Shown: positions 51,076 through 60,474, numbered from the stretch's first letter. The stretch: DNA of 64,000 bases from Streptomyces aurantiacus (GCF_027107535.1 NZ_CP114283.1:2294001-2358000); one strand, 5' to 3'. The notes: generated from the letters alone by a model not told the origin. Made by a program: numbers and translations.

Positions 51076-52406
51076 GAGGAATACGCACCCCGCTGCCGCG
51101 CACGAGAGGAGGGCGTCGCGCCCTCCAGGTCGCCCTCGCCTGCGGGATGCTGGCCGCCCTCGGGGCGCCCGCGAACGCCGAGGCGCGCGACATCAGCCGC
51201 GACACCCTGCCCGCGAACGACGGCTGGGCGGCCGCCGACGGAGGTACCACGGGGGGTTCCTCCGCAGACGACGCCCATGTCTTCACCGTGCGCGACCGGG
51301 CCGGACTGGCCCGCGCCCTCGACGGCGGCAGCGCGACCCCGAAGATCATCAAGGTCGCGGGAACGATCGACGCCAACACCGACGACGCGGGCAGGCGGCT
51401 GGACTGCGACGACTACGCGACCGACGGCTACGACCTGAAGAAGTACCTCGCCGCGTACGACCCGCGGACCTGGGGCTCCGCCAAGCCCGCCGGCCCGCAG
51501 GAGGAGGCCCGCCAGGCCTCCGCCGCGGCCCAGGCGGCCCGGGTGGAACTGACCGTCGGCTCCAACACCACGATCGTCGGGCTCGGCGACAGTGCCGTAC
51601 TGAAGGGCGCGAGCCTCCAGGTCCGCGACGCGGACAACGTCATCGTCCGCAACCTCGAACTGCGGGACGCCTACGACTGCTTCCCCGTCTGGCAGCCCAA
51701 CACCGGCGGCCTCGGCGACTGGAAGACGGCGTACGACACGCTGTGGCTGCGCGGCGCCACCCATGTGTGGATCGACCACGTCACGGCCTCCGACAAGGGC
51801 CACCCCGACGAGGACGAGCCGACCCACTTCGGCCGCAACTACCTGCGCCACGACGGCCTGTTGGACATCACCAACGCCTCCGACCTGGTCACCGTCTCCT
51901 GGAGCCGGTTCGCCGACCACGACAAGGCGATGCTGATCGGCAACGGCGACACGGCCACCGGCGACCGCGGAAAGCTCCGCGTCACCCTGCACCACAACGA
52001 GTTCGAGTCCGTCGTCCAGCGCGCTCCCCGCGTCCGCTTCGGCCAGGTGCACCTCTACAACAACCGGTACGTCGTCCCGGCCGACGCCCACGACCACCGG
52101 TACTCGCTCGGCGTCTCCACCGAGTCGGCCCTCTACGCCGAGAACAACGCCTTCACCACGCCCGGCCACATCGAGGCGGCCGACCTGGTGAAGAGCTGGA
52201 ACGGCACGGCCCTGCACCAGACCGGCACGCTCTTCAACGGATTCCCCGTCGACCTGCTCACCATCCACAACGCCTACAACTCCGGCAGCGAACGCGATCT
52301 GACCGCCGACGTCGGCTGGACGCCCGCCCTGCACGGCACGGTCGACAGCGCCGCCAAGGCCGACCGTGACGTGGCGCGCGGCGCGGGAGCGGGGAGGATC
52401 CGATGA
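51072..52406 (+). CDS. Secreted pectate lyase (PL1)
   Basis: This 444-residue protein has a signal peptide (GRRALQVALACGMLAALGAP) and a right-handed beta-helix PL1 domain. Signatures are HVWIDHVTASD, LLDITNASDLVTVSWSRFAD, HDKAMLIGN, HHNEFE and the catalytic-arginine block QRAPRVRFGQVHLYNNRYV. It cleaves de-esterified polygalacturonate by calcium-dependent beta-elimination. It is coupled to the upstream permease by an ATGA overlap, unusual for a secreted enzyme. It is close in architecture to the PL1 gene at 60616. Confidence 0.9.
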   Translation: MRGIRTPLPRTRGGRRALQVALACGMLAALGAPANAEARDISRDTLPANDGWAAADGGTTGGSSADDAHVFTVRDRAGLARALDGGSATPKIIKVAGTIDANTDDAGRRLDCDDYATDGYDLKKYLAAYDPRTWGSAKPAGPQEEARQASAAAQAARVELTVGSNTTIVGLGDSAVLKGASLQVRDADNVIVRNLELRDAYDCFPVWQPNTGGLGDWKTAYDTLWLRGATHVWIDHVTASDKGHPDEDEPTHFGRNYLRHDGLLDITNASDLVTVSWSRFADHDKAMLIGNGDTATGDRGKLRVTLHHNEFESVVQRAPRVRFGQVHLYNNRYVVPADAHDHRYSLGVSTESALYAENNAFTTPGHIEAADLVKSWNGTALHQTGTLFNGFPVDLLTIHNAYNSGSERDLTADVGWTPALHGTVDSAAKADRDVARGAGAGRIR

Positions 52407-53620
52407 GCGCCGCCACCGGGCCCGGTACCGCTTCGATGGGGTCCATGACATCCACGACCTCGTACGAAGGCCCCGTCCCCGTCGTCCTCGCGGGCGCCCG
52501 CGGTCACGGCCGCTGGCACCTGCAGAACATCCGCCGCCTCCAGGACAAGGGCCTGGTACGCCTCGCGGGGATCTGCGAGCTGACCCCGCTCACCGGCGAG
52601 GAGCTGGAGGACTTCGGGGCGCCGGGCGAACTCCCCGAGCAGTCCGCCGACTTCGGCGCCCTGCTGGACTCCACCGGCGCCGCGATCGCGGTGATCTGCA
52701 CGCCGATCCCCACCCACACCGACCTCGCGCTGACGGCCGCCGCCAGGGGCGTCCACCTGCTGCTGGAGAAGCCGCCCGCGCCGTCGTACGCCGAGTTCCG
52801 CCGGATGGCCGACGGGGTCGCCGCGGCCGGCGTCGTCTGCCAGATCGGCTTCCAGTCGCTGGGCTCGCACGCCGTGCCCGCGATCCGGGAGCTGGTCGCG
52901 CAGGGCACCATCGGCCGGGTGGACGGCATCGGCGGGGCCGGTGCCTGGGCGCGCGCCGAGGAGTACTACCGCCGCGCGCCCTGGGCGGGACGGCGCCGGA
53001 TGAACGGGGTCGACGTCCTCGACGGCGTGCTGACCAACCCCCTCGCCCACGCCGTGGCCACCGCCCTCGCGCTCGACGGCGCCACCCGCGCCGAGGACGT
53101 CACCGGCATCGAGACCGAACTGCTGCGCGCCAACGACATCGAGTCCGACGACACCTCCTGCGTCCGCGTCACCACCACGGCCGGCAGCCGCATCACCGTC
53201 GCCGCGACCCTGTGCGCCGAGCACCCCGGCGAGCCGTACGTCCTCGTGCACGGCACCAGCGGCCGGATCACCTTCTGGTACAAGCAGGACCGCGTCCTCG
53301 TCCAGCGCTCGGGGCACGGCCCGCAGGAGTACACGTACGCCAGGACCGACCTGCTGGAGAACCTCGTCGAGCACCTCGAAGGCAGGGCCGAGCTGCTGGT
53401 CGCACCGGAGTCGACGGGCGCCTTCATGAAGGTCGTCGAAGCGATCCGGCAGGCGCCCGACCCGCTCGCCCTGCCCGCCGACGCCTGGTACCTCGAACCC
53501 GAGGAGAACCGCCGGGTCGTGCACGGAGTCGACACCCTCGTCGAGGCCGCCGCCGACACCCTCGCCCTCTACTCCGAGCTGGGTGCCTCCTGGGCACCCC
53601 CGAAAGAGGTGAGCACCTGA
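52403..53620 (+). CDS. Gfo/Idh/MocA-family oxidoreductase
   Basis: This 405-residue NAD(P)-dependent sugar oxidoreductase has a Rossmann start (VVLAGARGHGRWHLQNI), the conserved EKPPAPS loop (the EKP motif) and a C-terminal beta-sheet domain. It has no signal peptide, so it acts on imported sugars. It overlaps the pectate lyase stop by four bases and is coupled to the PmoA-like gene, which suggests a shared pathway for a pectin-derived sugar. Confidence 0.86.
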   Translation: MSAATGPGTASMGSMTSTTSYEGPVPVVLAGARGHGRWHLQNIRRLQDKGLVRLAGICELTPLTGEELEDFGAPGELPEQSADFGALLDSTGAAIAVICTPIPTHTDLALTAAARGVHLLLEKPPAPSYAEFRRMADGVAAAGVVCQIGFQSLGSHAVPAIRELVAQGTIGRVDGIGGAGAWARAEEYYRRAPWAGRRRMNGVDVLDGVLTNPLAHAVATALALDGATRAEDVTGIETELLRANDIESDDTSCVRVTTTAGSRITVAATLCAEHPGEPYVLVHGTSGRITFWYKQDRVLVQRSGHGPQEYTYARTDLLENLVEHLEGRAELLVAPESTGAFMKVVEAIRQAPDPLALPADAWYLEPEENRRVVHGVDTLVEAAADTLALYSELGASWAPPKEVST

Positions 53621-54462
53621 TGAACAACGAGTCGCTGGTCCTGCGCGTCGCGGGCCGCCCGGTCGGCCGTTACATCACCCGGCCCGAGCTGGCGCCCAAG
53701 CTGTCGCCGCGTCCCTACCTCCACCCCGTCACCACCCTGGCCGGCACGGCTGTCACCGAACTCAGCCCCGCCGACCACCTCCATCACCTCGGCGTCGGTG
53801 TCGCCGTACCCGACGTCGAGGGGCACAACTTCTGGGGCGGCCGCACGTACGTGCGCGACCAGGGCCCGACCGAGCTGGACAACCACGGCGCCCAGCGGCA
53901 CTCCGCCTTCCAGCTGCGCGACCCCGACGGCTTCGTGGAGGAGCTGCGCTGGGTGGCCGCGGGGGCCGAGCTGCTGCGCGAGCGGCGTACGGTCGCGGCC
54001 ACCGAACTCACCGAGACGGCCTGGGCGCTGGACTTCACCTTCTCGCTCACCAACACCACGTCCGAACCCCTGTCGATCGGCAGCCCGGCGACCAACGGCC
54101 GGCCCGGCGCGGCCTACGGCGGCTTCTTCTGGCGGGCCCGCAAGGAGGCCGAGCCGCCCGCCGTGTTCACCGCGGACACCGAGGGCGAGGAGGCGGCGCA
54201 CGGTGCGCGCACCGGCTGGGTGGCGCTCGCGGGCGCGACCTGGACGCTGGTGTTCGCCGGAGCCACCGACCTGACCCGCCGTGACCCGTGGTTCGTGCGC
54301 ACCGCCGAGTACCCGGGCGTCGGCTCGTCCCTCGCCCCCGAGGAGCGGCTGCCCGTCCCGGCCGGTGAGACCGTCGTACGCCGGGTCGTCACCGTGGTCG
54401 CCGACGGCCGCCTCGGCCGCGGCGAGGCGGCGGCGCTCGTCCGCAAGGCGGTGAGCCCGTGA
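53620..54462 (+). CDS. PmoA-family (DUF6807) protein
   Basis: This 280-residue protein has YLHPVTTLAGTAVTELSPAD, HHLGVGVAVPDV and FWGGRTYVRDQGPTELDNHG, the signature of the DUF6807/PmoA family. This family nearly always sits beside Gfo/Idh/MocA oxidoreductases in sugar operons. The histidine pair DHLHH may bind a metal. Its reaction is unknown; a fold resembling mutarotase/jelly-roll enzymes is plausible. Start and stop overlap its neighbours. Confidence 0.82.
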   Translation: MNNESLVLRVAGRPVGRYITRPELAPKLSPRPYLHPVTTLAGTAVTELSPADHLHHLGVGVAVPDVEGHNFWGGRTYVRDQGPTELDNHGAQRHSAFQLRDPDGFVEELRWVAAGAELLRERRTVAATELTETAWALDFTFSLTNTTSEPLSIGSPATNGRPGAAYGGFFWRARKEAEPPAVFTADTEGEEAAHGARTGWVALAGATWTLVFAGATDLTRRDPWFVRTAEYPGVGSSLAPEERLPVPAGETVVRRVVTVVADGRLGRGEAAALVRKAVSP

Positions 54463-56009
54463 GCGGCCAGGGCGCACCCGCCTTCACCTCCGACCTCGGC
54501 GACGGCACCTACCGCAATCCGGTCCTGAACGCCGACTGGTCCGACCCCGACCTGCTGCGCGTCGGCGACGACTACTACCTGACCGCCTCCAGCTTCGGCC
54601 GGGCCCCGGGCCTGCCGCTGCTGCACTCCCGCGACCTGGTCAACTGGACCCTCGTCGGCCACGCCCTCCAACGCCTCGAACCGGCACGCGAGTTCAGGAA
54701 GCCGCGGCACGACTGCGGTGTCTGGGCGCCGTCGTTACGCCACCACGACGACCGCTTCTGGATCTTCTGGGGCGACCCCGACCACGGCATCTTCCAGGTC
54801 AACGCACCCGAGATACGCGGGCCCTGGACCCGCCCGCACCTGATCAAGGCGGGCAAGGGACTCATCGACGCCTGTCCCCTGTGGGACGAGGAGAGCGGCG
54901 AGGCGTACCTCGTGCACGGTTGGGCCAAGTCCCGCTCCGGCGTCAAGAACCGGCTCACCGGCCACCGGATGCGGCCCGACGCCACCGGCCTGCTCGACGA
55001 CGGCAAGCTGATCGTGGACGGCGACCGCATCCCCGGCTGGTTCACGCTGGAGGGGCCGAAGCTGTACCGGCACGACGGCTGGTTCTGGATCTTCGCCCCC
55101 GCGGGCGGCGTCGAGACCGGCTGGCAGGGCGCCTTCCGCTCGCGCGACTTCTTCGGACCGTACGAGGAGCGGGTCGTCCTGGAGCAGGGTGACACCGACG
55201 TCAACGGCCCTCACCAGGGCGGCTGGGTGACCACCCCGTCCGGCGAGCACTGGTTCGCGCACTTCCAGGAGAAGGGCGCGTACGGGAGGGTCGTCCACCT
55301 CCAGCCGATGCGCTGGGGCACGGACGGCTGGCCGGTCGTCGGAGACGAGGGGACACCCGTCGCCGTGCACCGCAAGCCCGACCTGCCGCGGCAGCCGCTC
55401 TCGGCGCCCGCCACCGACGACGACTTCCCCGGCGGGCGGTTCGGGCGGCAGTGGCAGTGGACCGCCAACCCGCAGGACGGCTGGGCGACCCAGCACTCCG
55501 GCGACGGACTGCGGCTGACCTGCGTACGGACGGCCGACGCGCACGATCTGCGCAAACTGGCGAACGTACTCACCCAGCGGCTGCCGGGGACGGCCTGCAC
55601 CGTCGAGGCCGAGCTGCGGCTCGACGCCGAGGAGCCGGGCGCGCGGGCCGGACTCGCCGTGCTGGGCGACTCGTTCAGCTGGATCGGGCTCGAACGGGGG
55701 GCGGACGGGACGGTCCACCTCGTGCACCGGTTCGCCGAGTCGGTGGCCGAGCGGGAGCGGGACGCCGCCCATCCGCGGATGGCCCCCGAGGGGCGGGTCC
55801 GGCTGCGGATCGAGGCCGGTGCCGGGGCGCGCTGCCGCTTCTCGTACGACCTCGGGAGCGGCTGGGAGAGCTCCGGACAGGTCTTCGCCGCCACCCCCTG
55901 GCGCTGGGTCGGCGCCCTGCTCGGCCTCTTCGGCGTCGCGCCGACCGGCGGGGGACACGCCGGGGCGGCCACGTTCACGCAGTTCCGCATCACCGCGCCA
56001 CTCGCCTGA
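54459..56009 (+). CDS. Glycoside hydrolase family 43 with C-terminal beta-sandwich
   Basis: This 516-residue protein has a five-bladed propeller with the GH43 triad Asp29 (DWSDPDLL), Asp137 (LIDACPLWD) and Glu198 (FTLEGPKLY). It is followed by a GH43 C2-type concanavalin-like sandwich from about residue 325. This architecture is common in beta-xylosidases and alpha-L-arabinofuranosidases. There is no signal peptide, so it would act on imported oligosaccharides. In this context arabinan or galactan side chains of pectin are likely targets. The GTG start overlaps the PmoA-like stop. Confidence 0.88.
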   Translation: MSGQGAPAFTSDLGDGTYRNPVLNADWSDPDLLRVGDDYYLTASSFGRAPGLPLLHSRDLVNWTLVGHALQRLEPAREFRKPRHDCGVWAPSLRHHDDRFWIFWGDPDHGIFQVNAPEIRGPWTRPHLIKAGKGLIDACPLWDEESGEAYLVHGWAKSRSGVKNRLTGHRMRPDATGLLDDGKLIVDGDRIPGWFTLEGPKLYRHDGWFWIFAPAGGVETGWQGAFRSRDFFGPYEERVVLEQGDTDVNGPHQGGWVTTPSGEHWFAHFQEKGAYGRVVHLQPMRWGTDGWPVVGDEGTPVAVHRKPDLPRQPLSAPATDDDFPGGRFGRQWQWTANPQDGWATQHSGDGLRLTCVRTADAHDLRKLANVLTQRLPGTACTVEAELRLDAEEPGARAGLAVLGDSFSWIGLERGADGTVHLVHRFAESVAERERDAAHPRMAPEGRVRLRIEAGAGARCRFSYDLGSGWESSGQVFAATPWRWVGALLGLFGVAPTGGGHAGAATFTQFRITAPLA

Positions 56010-56051
56010 CCGCTCGAAGTCATCACCGTTGTAAGCCTGTTGGGAGCCGCA

Positions 56052-58067
56052 ATGACGCACTTCCGTAGCAAGCGCTTGCCGAGACCGGGTTCCGGTCCCG
56101 GCACCGGCCGGGTCCTGTGCACGGTCACCGCCCTGGTGGCCGCGCTGGGACTCGGTGCCCTCACGCCGGCCGAGGCGGCCTCCGACAACGCCCCGGTGTC
56201 CTCTCCCGGCACCTCCGCCTCGCCTCGCTGGGCGGACAGGGCGCACGGATTCGCCTCCCTCGAAGGCGGTACGACGGGCGGCGCCGGCGGCAAGGTCGTC
56301 ACCGTCACCACCCAGGCCGACCTGGAGCGGTACGCGGCCGCCGAGGAGCCGTACGTCATCCGGGTCGCCGGGACGATCAAGGCCGAGCCGTTCGGCGCGA
56401 ACGTCGTCGTGGCCTCGGACAAGACCATCATCGGCGTCGGCACGGCCGGCGAGCTCGTCCAGGGCGAGCTGCACCTCGCACCCGGCACCCACAACGTGAT
56501 CATCCGCAACCTGACGATCCGCGACTCGTACGTCGAGGGCAACTGGGACTGCAAGGACACCGACTTCGACGGCATCCAGATGGACACCGTCCACCACGTC
56601 TGGATCGACCACAACCGCTTCTCGCGGATCTGCGACGGGCAGCTCGACGTCCGCAAGGACAGCGAGTACGTCACCGTCTCCTACAACCGCTTCGAGAACA
56701 ACAACAAGACCTTCGGCATCGGCTGGACGCCGAACGTGAAGACGCAGATCACCATCGACCACAACTGGTTCGGCAGCACGAAGCAGCGCAACCCGTCGGC
56801 CGACAACTGCGCCTACGCACACCTCTACAACAACTACATGACCGCGCAGGCGGACCCCGGCGACCCGGTGTGGACGTACGGCAACTGGTCGCGCGGGCAG
56901 ACGAAGATGGTCATCGAGAACAGCTACTACAAGGATGTCCAGCACCCCTACCAGGCGGACGCCACCGCCGAGCTGGTGCAGCGCGGGTCGATCCTGCGGA
57001 ACACCACCGGGCGCCAGGAGGCGTGGGGCGCGGCCTTCGACCCGCGGGACTTCTACGACTACCGGCTCGACCCGGCGGCCGCGGTGCCCGCGCTCGTGTC
57101 GAAGTTCTCCGGACCGCAGAAGCGGCTCGGCACGAACACCGTCCTGAACGTGCCCGCCGATCACCGGACGGTCCAGGCCGCCGTGGACGCCGTGCCCGAC
57201 GGCAACACCGGCACGGTCACGATCCGCGTCGCGCCCGGAACGTATCGCGAGCAGGTCCGCATTCCAACGGGCAAGCCGCACCTGGTGCTGCAGGGGACCG
57301 GACGGGACCGCTCCGACACCGTGATCGTCTTCGACACCCCCGCGGCCCACGGCGGCTCCAACGGGAGTGCCACCGTACGGATCGCCGCCAGTGACGTCAC
57401 CGCGCGCAACCTCACCTTCAGCAACGACTTCGACGAGGCCGCGCACGAACTGAACGGCGAGCAGGCCCTCGCGATGAAGACGACGGGCGACCGGATCGTC
57501 TTCGAGGACACGGCCTTCCTGGGCAACCAGGACACGTTGATGACCGACAGCCCCAAGCTCGACGTGATCAGCCGGGTCTACGTCCGTGACTCGTACATCG
57601 AGGGCGACGTCGACTTCATCTACGGACGGGCGACCACCGTCGTCGAGCGGTCCGTGATCAAGGCGCTGAGCCGCGGTTCGGCGACCAACAACGGCTACAT
57701 CACGGCCGCCTCGACCTGGAAGAACAACCCGTACGGGTTCCTGATCACCAGGTCGAAGGTCGTGAGCGACGCGCCCGCCGGGTCCTTCCACCTCGGCCGA
57801 CCCTGGCACCCGGGCGGCGAGCCGGACGCGGTCGCCCAGGTCCTCTTCCGCGACACCGAGCTGCCCGCCGCGATCAAGTCCTCGCCGTGGACCGACATGA
57901 GCGGCTTCTCGTGGAAGGACGCGCGCTTCACCGAGTACCGCACCCACGGCCCCGGAGCGGCGGTCACCGCCGACCGGCCGCAACTGCCCCGCGCCGACGC
58001 GGCCACACACACGGTCACCGACTACCTCGCCGGGACCGACGACTGGGCACCCCACGCCCGCCACTGA
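56052..58067 (+). CDS. Secreted bifunctional pectate lyase (PL1) - pectin methylesterase (CE8)
   Basis: This 671-residue exported protein combines two enzymes. The signal peptide ends near residue 43. The PL1 domain (about 62-350) has DGIQMDTVHHVWIDHNRFS and STKQRNPSADNCAYAHLYNN. The CE8 domain (about 365-665) has GEQALAMK (Gln471), GNQDTL (Gln493, Asp494), EGDVDFIYGR (Asp521) and LGRPW (Arg583, Trp585). The esterase would free carboxylates that the attached lyase then cleaves. GGGAG lies five bases before the ATG. A perfect GCAAGCGCTTGC palindrome lies in codons 6-9. Confidence 0.92.
   Translation: MTHFRSKRLPRPGSGPGTGRVLCTVTALVAALGLGALTPAEAASDNAPVSSPGTSASPRWADRAHGFASLEGGTTGGAGGKVVTVTTQADLERYAAAEEPYVIRVAGTIKAEPFGANVVVASDKTIIGVGTAGELVQGELHLAPGTHNVIIRNLTIRDSYVEGNWDCKDTDFDGIQMDTVHHVWIDHNRFSRICDGQLDVRKDSEYVTVSYNRFENNNKTFGIGWTPNVKTQITIDHNWFGSTKQRNPSADNCAYAHLYNNYMTAQADPGDPVWTYGNWSRGQTKMVIENSYYKDVQHPYQADATAELVQRGSILRNTTGRQEAWGAAFDPRDFYDYRLDPAAAVPALVSKFSGPQKRLGTNTVLNVPADHRTVQAAVDAVPDGNTGTVTIRVAPGTYREQVRIPTGKPHLVLQGTGRDRSDTVIVFDTPAAHGGSNGSATVRIAASDVTARNLTFSNDFDEAAHELNGEQALAMKTTGDRIVFEDTAFLGNQDTLMTDSPKLDVISRVYVRDSYIEGDVDFIYGRATTVVERSVIKALSRGSATNNGYITAASTWKNNPYGFLITRSKVVSDAPAGSFHLGRPWHPGGEPDAVAQVLFRDTELPAAIKSSPWTDMSGFSWKDARFTEYRTHGPGAAVTADRPQLPRADAATHTVTDYLAGTDDWAPHARH
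56068..56079. promoter_or_regulatory. GCAAGCGCTTGC palindrome inside the lyase-esterase start
   Basis: A perfect 12-bp palindrome encoding Ser-Lys-Arg-Leu of the signal region. It could be an intragenic operator shared with sites at 39442 and 49166, or a chance result of codon choice. Confidence 0.4.
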
Positions 58068-58131
58068 CCCCCACAGCTTCACACCTCACAGCGACACAAC
58101 CCTCGTTGGATCCAGAAGAAGAGAGCCGATC

Positions 58132-59493
58132 ATGAAGAACAGCATTCGCAGGAGCAGCAGAGGAGCGCGCCGCTCCGCCACCGCCGTCGCCGTGAGCGCC
58201 GTACTCGCGCTGACCGCCACCGCCTGCGGTGACGACGGCAGCGGTTCGACGGGCGACAAGGGGTCCGACGGCAGCGGCAAGGGTGAGATCACCTTCTGGG
58301 ACAACAACGGCGGTGTCCGCACCGACATCTGGAAGGAGATCATCGCCGACTTCGAGAAGGCGAACCCGGACATCGACGTCAAGTACGTCCCGATCGCGGC
58401 CACCGAGTACCAGTCGAAGGTCGACACCTCCATCCAGGCCGCCGGCCTGCCGGACGTCGGTGGCGTCGGCGCGGCGATGCTCGCGGGCTTCTCCGCGCAG
58501 AACGCGCTGGAGCCGCTGGACGACCGCCTCGGCAAGTCCTCCCTGAGCGGCAAGCTCAACGAGGACATGCTCAAGTCGCTGAAGGCCGCCGGTGGTGGTG
58601 ACGGCACGCTGTACTCGATCCCGACCTCCGCCAACAACGGCGTCCTCTACTACCGCACCGACCTGTTCAAGGCGGCCGGTCTGGACGCTCCGACCACCTG
58701 GGACAAGTTCTACGAGGCCGCCGAGAAGCTCACCGACAAGGACAAGAACGAGTTCGGCTACACCATCCGCGGTGGCGCCGGCTCCATCGCCCAGGCCCTG
58801 GACGCGATGTACGGGCAGTCCGGCATCACGTCCTTCTGGGACTCGGCGAACGAGAAGACCACGGTCAACGACCCGAAGAACGTGGCGGCCCTGGAGAAGT
58901 ACGTGGGCCTCTTCAAGAAGGTCACCCCGGCGGCCGACCTCAACAACGACTTCACCAAGATGGTCGCCCAGTGGGACTCCGGCACGATCGGCATGCTCAA
59001 CCACAACCTGGGCTCCTACCAGGATCACGTGAAGGCGCTCGGAGCCGACAAGTTCCGGGGCATTCCGCAGCCGGTCGGCGCCGGCGGCAAGCGCGTCCAG
59101 GTCTCCAACCCCGTCGACGGACTGGGGATGTTCAAGAGCTCCAAGAACAAGGCCGCCGCCTGGAAGTTCATCGAGTTCGCCACCGAGAAGGCGCAGAACT
59201 CCAAGTTCAACGAGTCCGCCGGCCAGGTGCCGTCGAACAACGACGCCGCGAAGGACGCCTGGGTCTCCAAGGCCGAGCCGACCAAGCTCGCGGCCGAGGC
59301 GCTGACCGACGGTTCCACGACCATCGTCCAGCTGCCGTACTACCTGCCCGACTGGAACACCATCTCGAAGACGGACAACGAGCCGGCCTTCCAGAAGGTC
59401 ATGAACGGGTCGATGAGCGCCAAGGACTTCCTGAACACCCTGGCCGACCAGCTCAACGAGGCCCAGACGGAGTGGAACGAGCAGAAGGGGTAA
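58132..59493 (+). CDS. Sugar ABC substrate-binding lipoprotein (system 3)
   Basis: This 453-residue protein has a basic signal peptide and a lipid-attachment Cys32 (TATAC), then a Gly/Ser linker. The family 1 fold is seen in ITFWDNNGGVRTDIWKEII, DVGGVGAAMLAGFSAQNALE, SIPTSANNGVLYYRTDLFKA and GIPQPVGAGGKRVQVSNPVD. It is the only binding protein in the pectin island and is separated from its probable permeases (49238, 50173) by five genes. AAGAGAG lies near the ATG. A hairpin follows the gene. Confidence 0.88.
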   Translation: MKNSIRRSSRGARRSATAVAVSAVLALTATACGDDGSGSTGDKGSDGSGKGEITFWDNNGGVRTDIWKEIIADFEKANPDIDVKYVPIAATEYQSKVDTSIQAAGLPDVGGVGAAMLAGFSAQNALEPLDDRLGKSSLSGKLNEDMLKSLKAAGGGDGTLYSIPTSANNGVLYYRTDLFKAAGLDAPTTWDKFYEAAEKLTDKDKNEFGYTIRGGAGSIAQALDAMYGQSGITSFWDSANEKTTVNDPKNVAALEKYVGLFKKVTPAADLNNDFTKMVAQWDSGTIGMLNHNLGSYQDHVKALGADKFRGIPQPVGAGGKRVQVSNPVDGLGMFKSSKNKAAAWKFIEFATEKAQNSKFNESAGQVPSNNDAAKDAWVSKAEPTKLAAEALTDGSTTIVQLPYYLPDWNTISKTDNEPAFQKVMNGSMSAKDFLNTLADQLNEAQTEWNEQKG

Positions 59494-59589
59494 CGCTCCA
59501 CGTTCGACCCCGCCGGAACGCCCGCGTTCCGCCCCGCCGGTTGGGCCGTTACCCGGCTGCCGGCCGGCGGGGGGCTTGTCGCGCACTTC

Positions 59590-59612
59590 CCCGCGCCCCT
59601 TCGGGGCGCGGG
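59590..59612 (+). terminator. Terminator after the binding protein
   Basis: CCCGCGCCCC and GGGGCGCGGG form a 10-bp perfect stem around TTC, about 100 bases past the stop. It is the same hairpin type as at 33054. Confidence 0.75.
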
Positions 59613-59673
59613 CCCCTTGAAGGCATCACTGAACGTACTTGTCCCGCAAGGCTGTTGAGAAAGGCACACCGCA

Positions 59674-60474
59674 GTGTCACTCACCCGCAGACAGGTCACC
59701 ACCGCGGCGCTCGCCGCCGTCCCCCTCGCCGTCGCGGCGACGGGGCCCGCAGTCGCCGCTCCGCACGGACGGCCACGTGGGCGCACTCTCTTCATCGCCG
59801 GTGACTCCACCGCCGCCCAGAAGTACGCCGACGCCGCGCCCGAGACGGGCTGGGGCATGGCGCTTCCGTTCTTCCTGCAGGAGCGGCTGACCGTCGCCAA
59901 CCACGCCGTGAACGGCCGGAGTTCGAAGAGCTTCATCGACGAGGGGCGTCTCGACGCCGTCCTCGCGGCCGTCCGGCCCGGCGACCTCCTGCTCGTCCAG
60001 TTCGGGCACAACGACTCCAAGACCGCCGATCCCACGCGGTACACCGAGCCGTGGACCACGTACCAGGACTACCTCCGTCAGTACGTCGACGGGGCGCGGG
60101 CGCGTGGTGCGCGGCCCGTGCTCGCCACGTCCGTGGAGCGGCGGAAGTTCGACGCCGCCGGGAACGCCGTGGGTACCCACGGCGAGTATCCCGCCGCGAT
60201 GAAGGCCCTCGCCGAGGAGGAGGGGGTGGCGTTGCTCGACATCCAGGCCCTGTCGATCGCGTTGTGGCAGAAGCTCGGTGTGGAGGAGACGAAGAAGTAC
60301 TTCAACTGGACCGCCACCGAGCAGGACAACACGCACTTCAACCCGCCGGGGGCCATCGCGGTGGCCCGGCTGGTGGCGGGGGAGCTGTCGCGTCGCCGGG
60401 TGCTCGCGCCACGGGACGTGCGGCGCCTGGACCGCGAGATTCCCGAGTCCTGGATCACCTGGCCCGAGTCCTAG
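59674..60474 (+). CDS. Secreted rhamnogalacturonan acetylesterase (CE12)
   Basis: This 266-residue SGNH hydrolase has a signal peptide (MSLTRRQVTTAALAAVPLAV, possibly Tat). The catalytic serine is in AGDSTAAQ (Ser45), the oxyanion residues are in NHAVNGRSSKSF and FGHND (Asn113), and Asp218/His221 are in EQDNTHFNP. CE12 enzymes remove acetyl groups from rhamnogalacturonan, giving lyases access. The GTG start follows AGAAAGG. It lies alone between two intergenic gaps. Confidence 0.9.
   Translation: MSLTRRQVTTAALAAVPLAVAATGPAVAAPHGRPRGRTLFIAGDSTAAQKYADAAPETGWGMALPFFLQERLTVANHAVNGRSSKSFIDEGRLDAVLAAVRPGDLLLVQFGHNDSKTADPTRYTEPWTTYQDYLRQYVDGARARGARPVLATSVERRKFDAAGNAVGTHGEYPAAMKALAEEEGVALLDIQALSIALWQKLGVEETKKYFNWTATEQDNTHFNPPGAIAVARLVAGELSRRRVLAPRDVRRLDREIPESWITWPES

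Noticed and set aside
54735..58082. A leftward open frame of 1115 codons antisense to the GH43 and lyase-esterase genes.
   Set aside because: It is a high-GC shadow frame; composition is Arg/Val/Gly/Asp rich without domains, while the plus-strand genes have full catalytic motifs.
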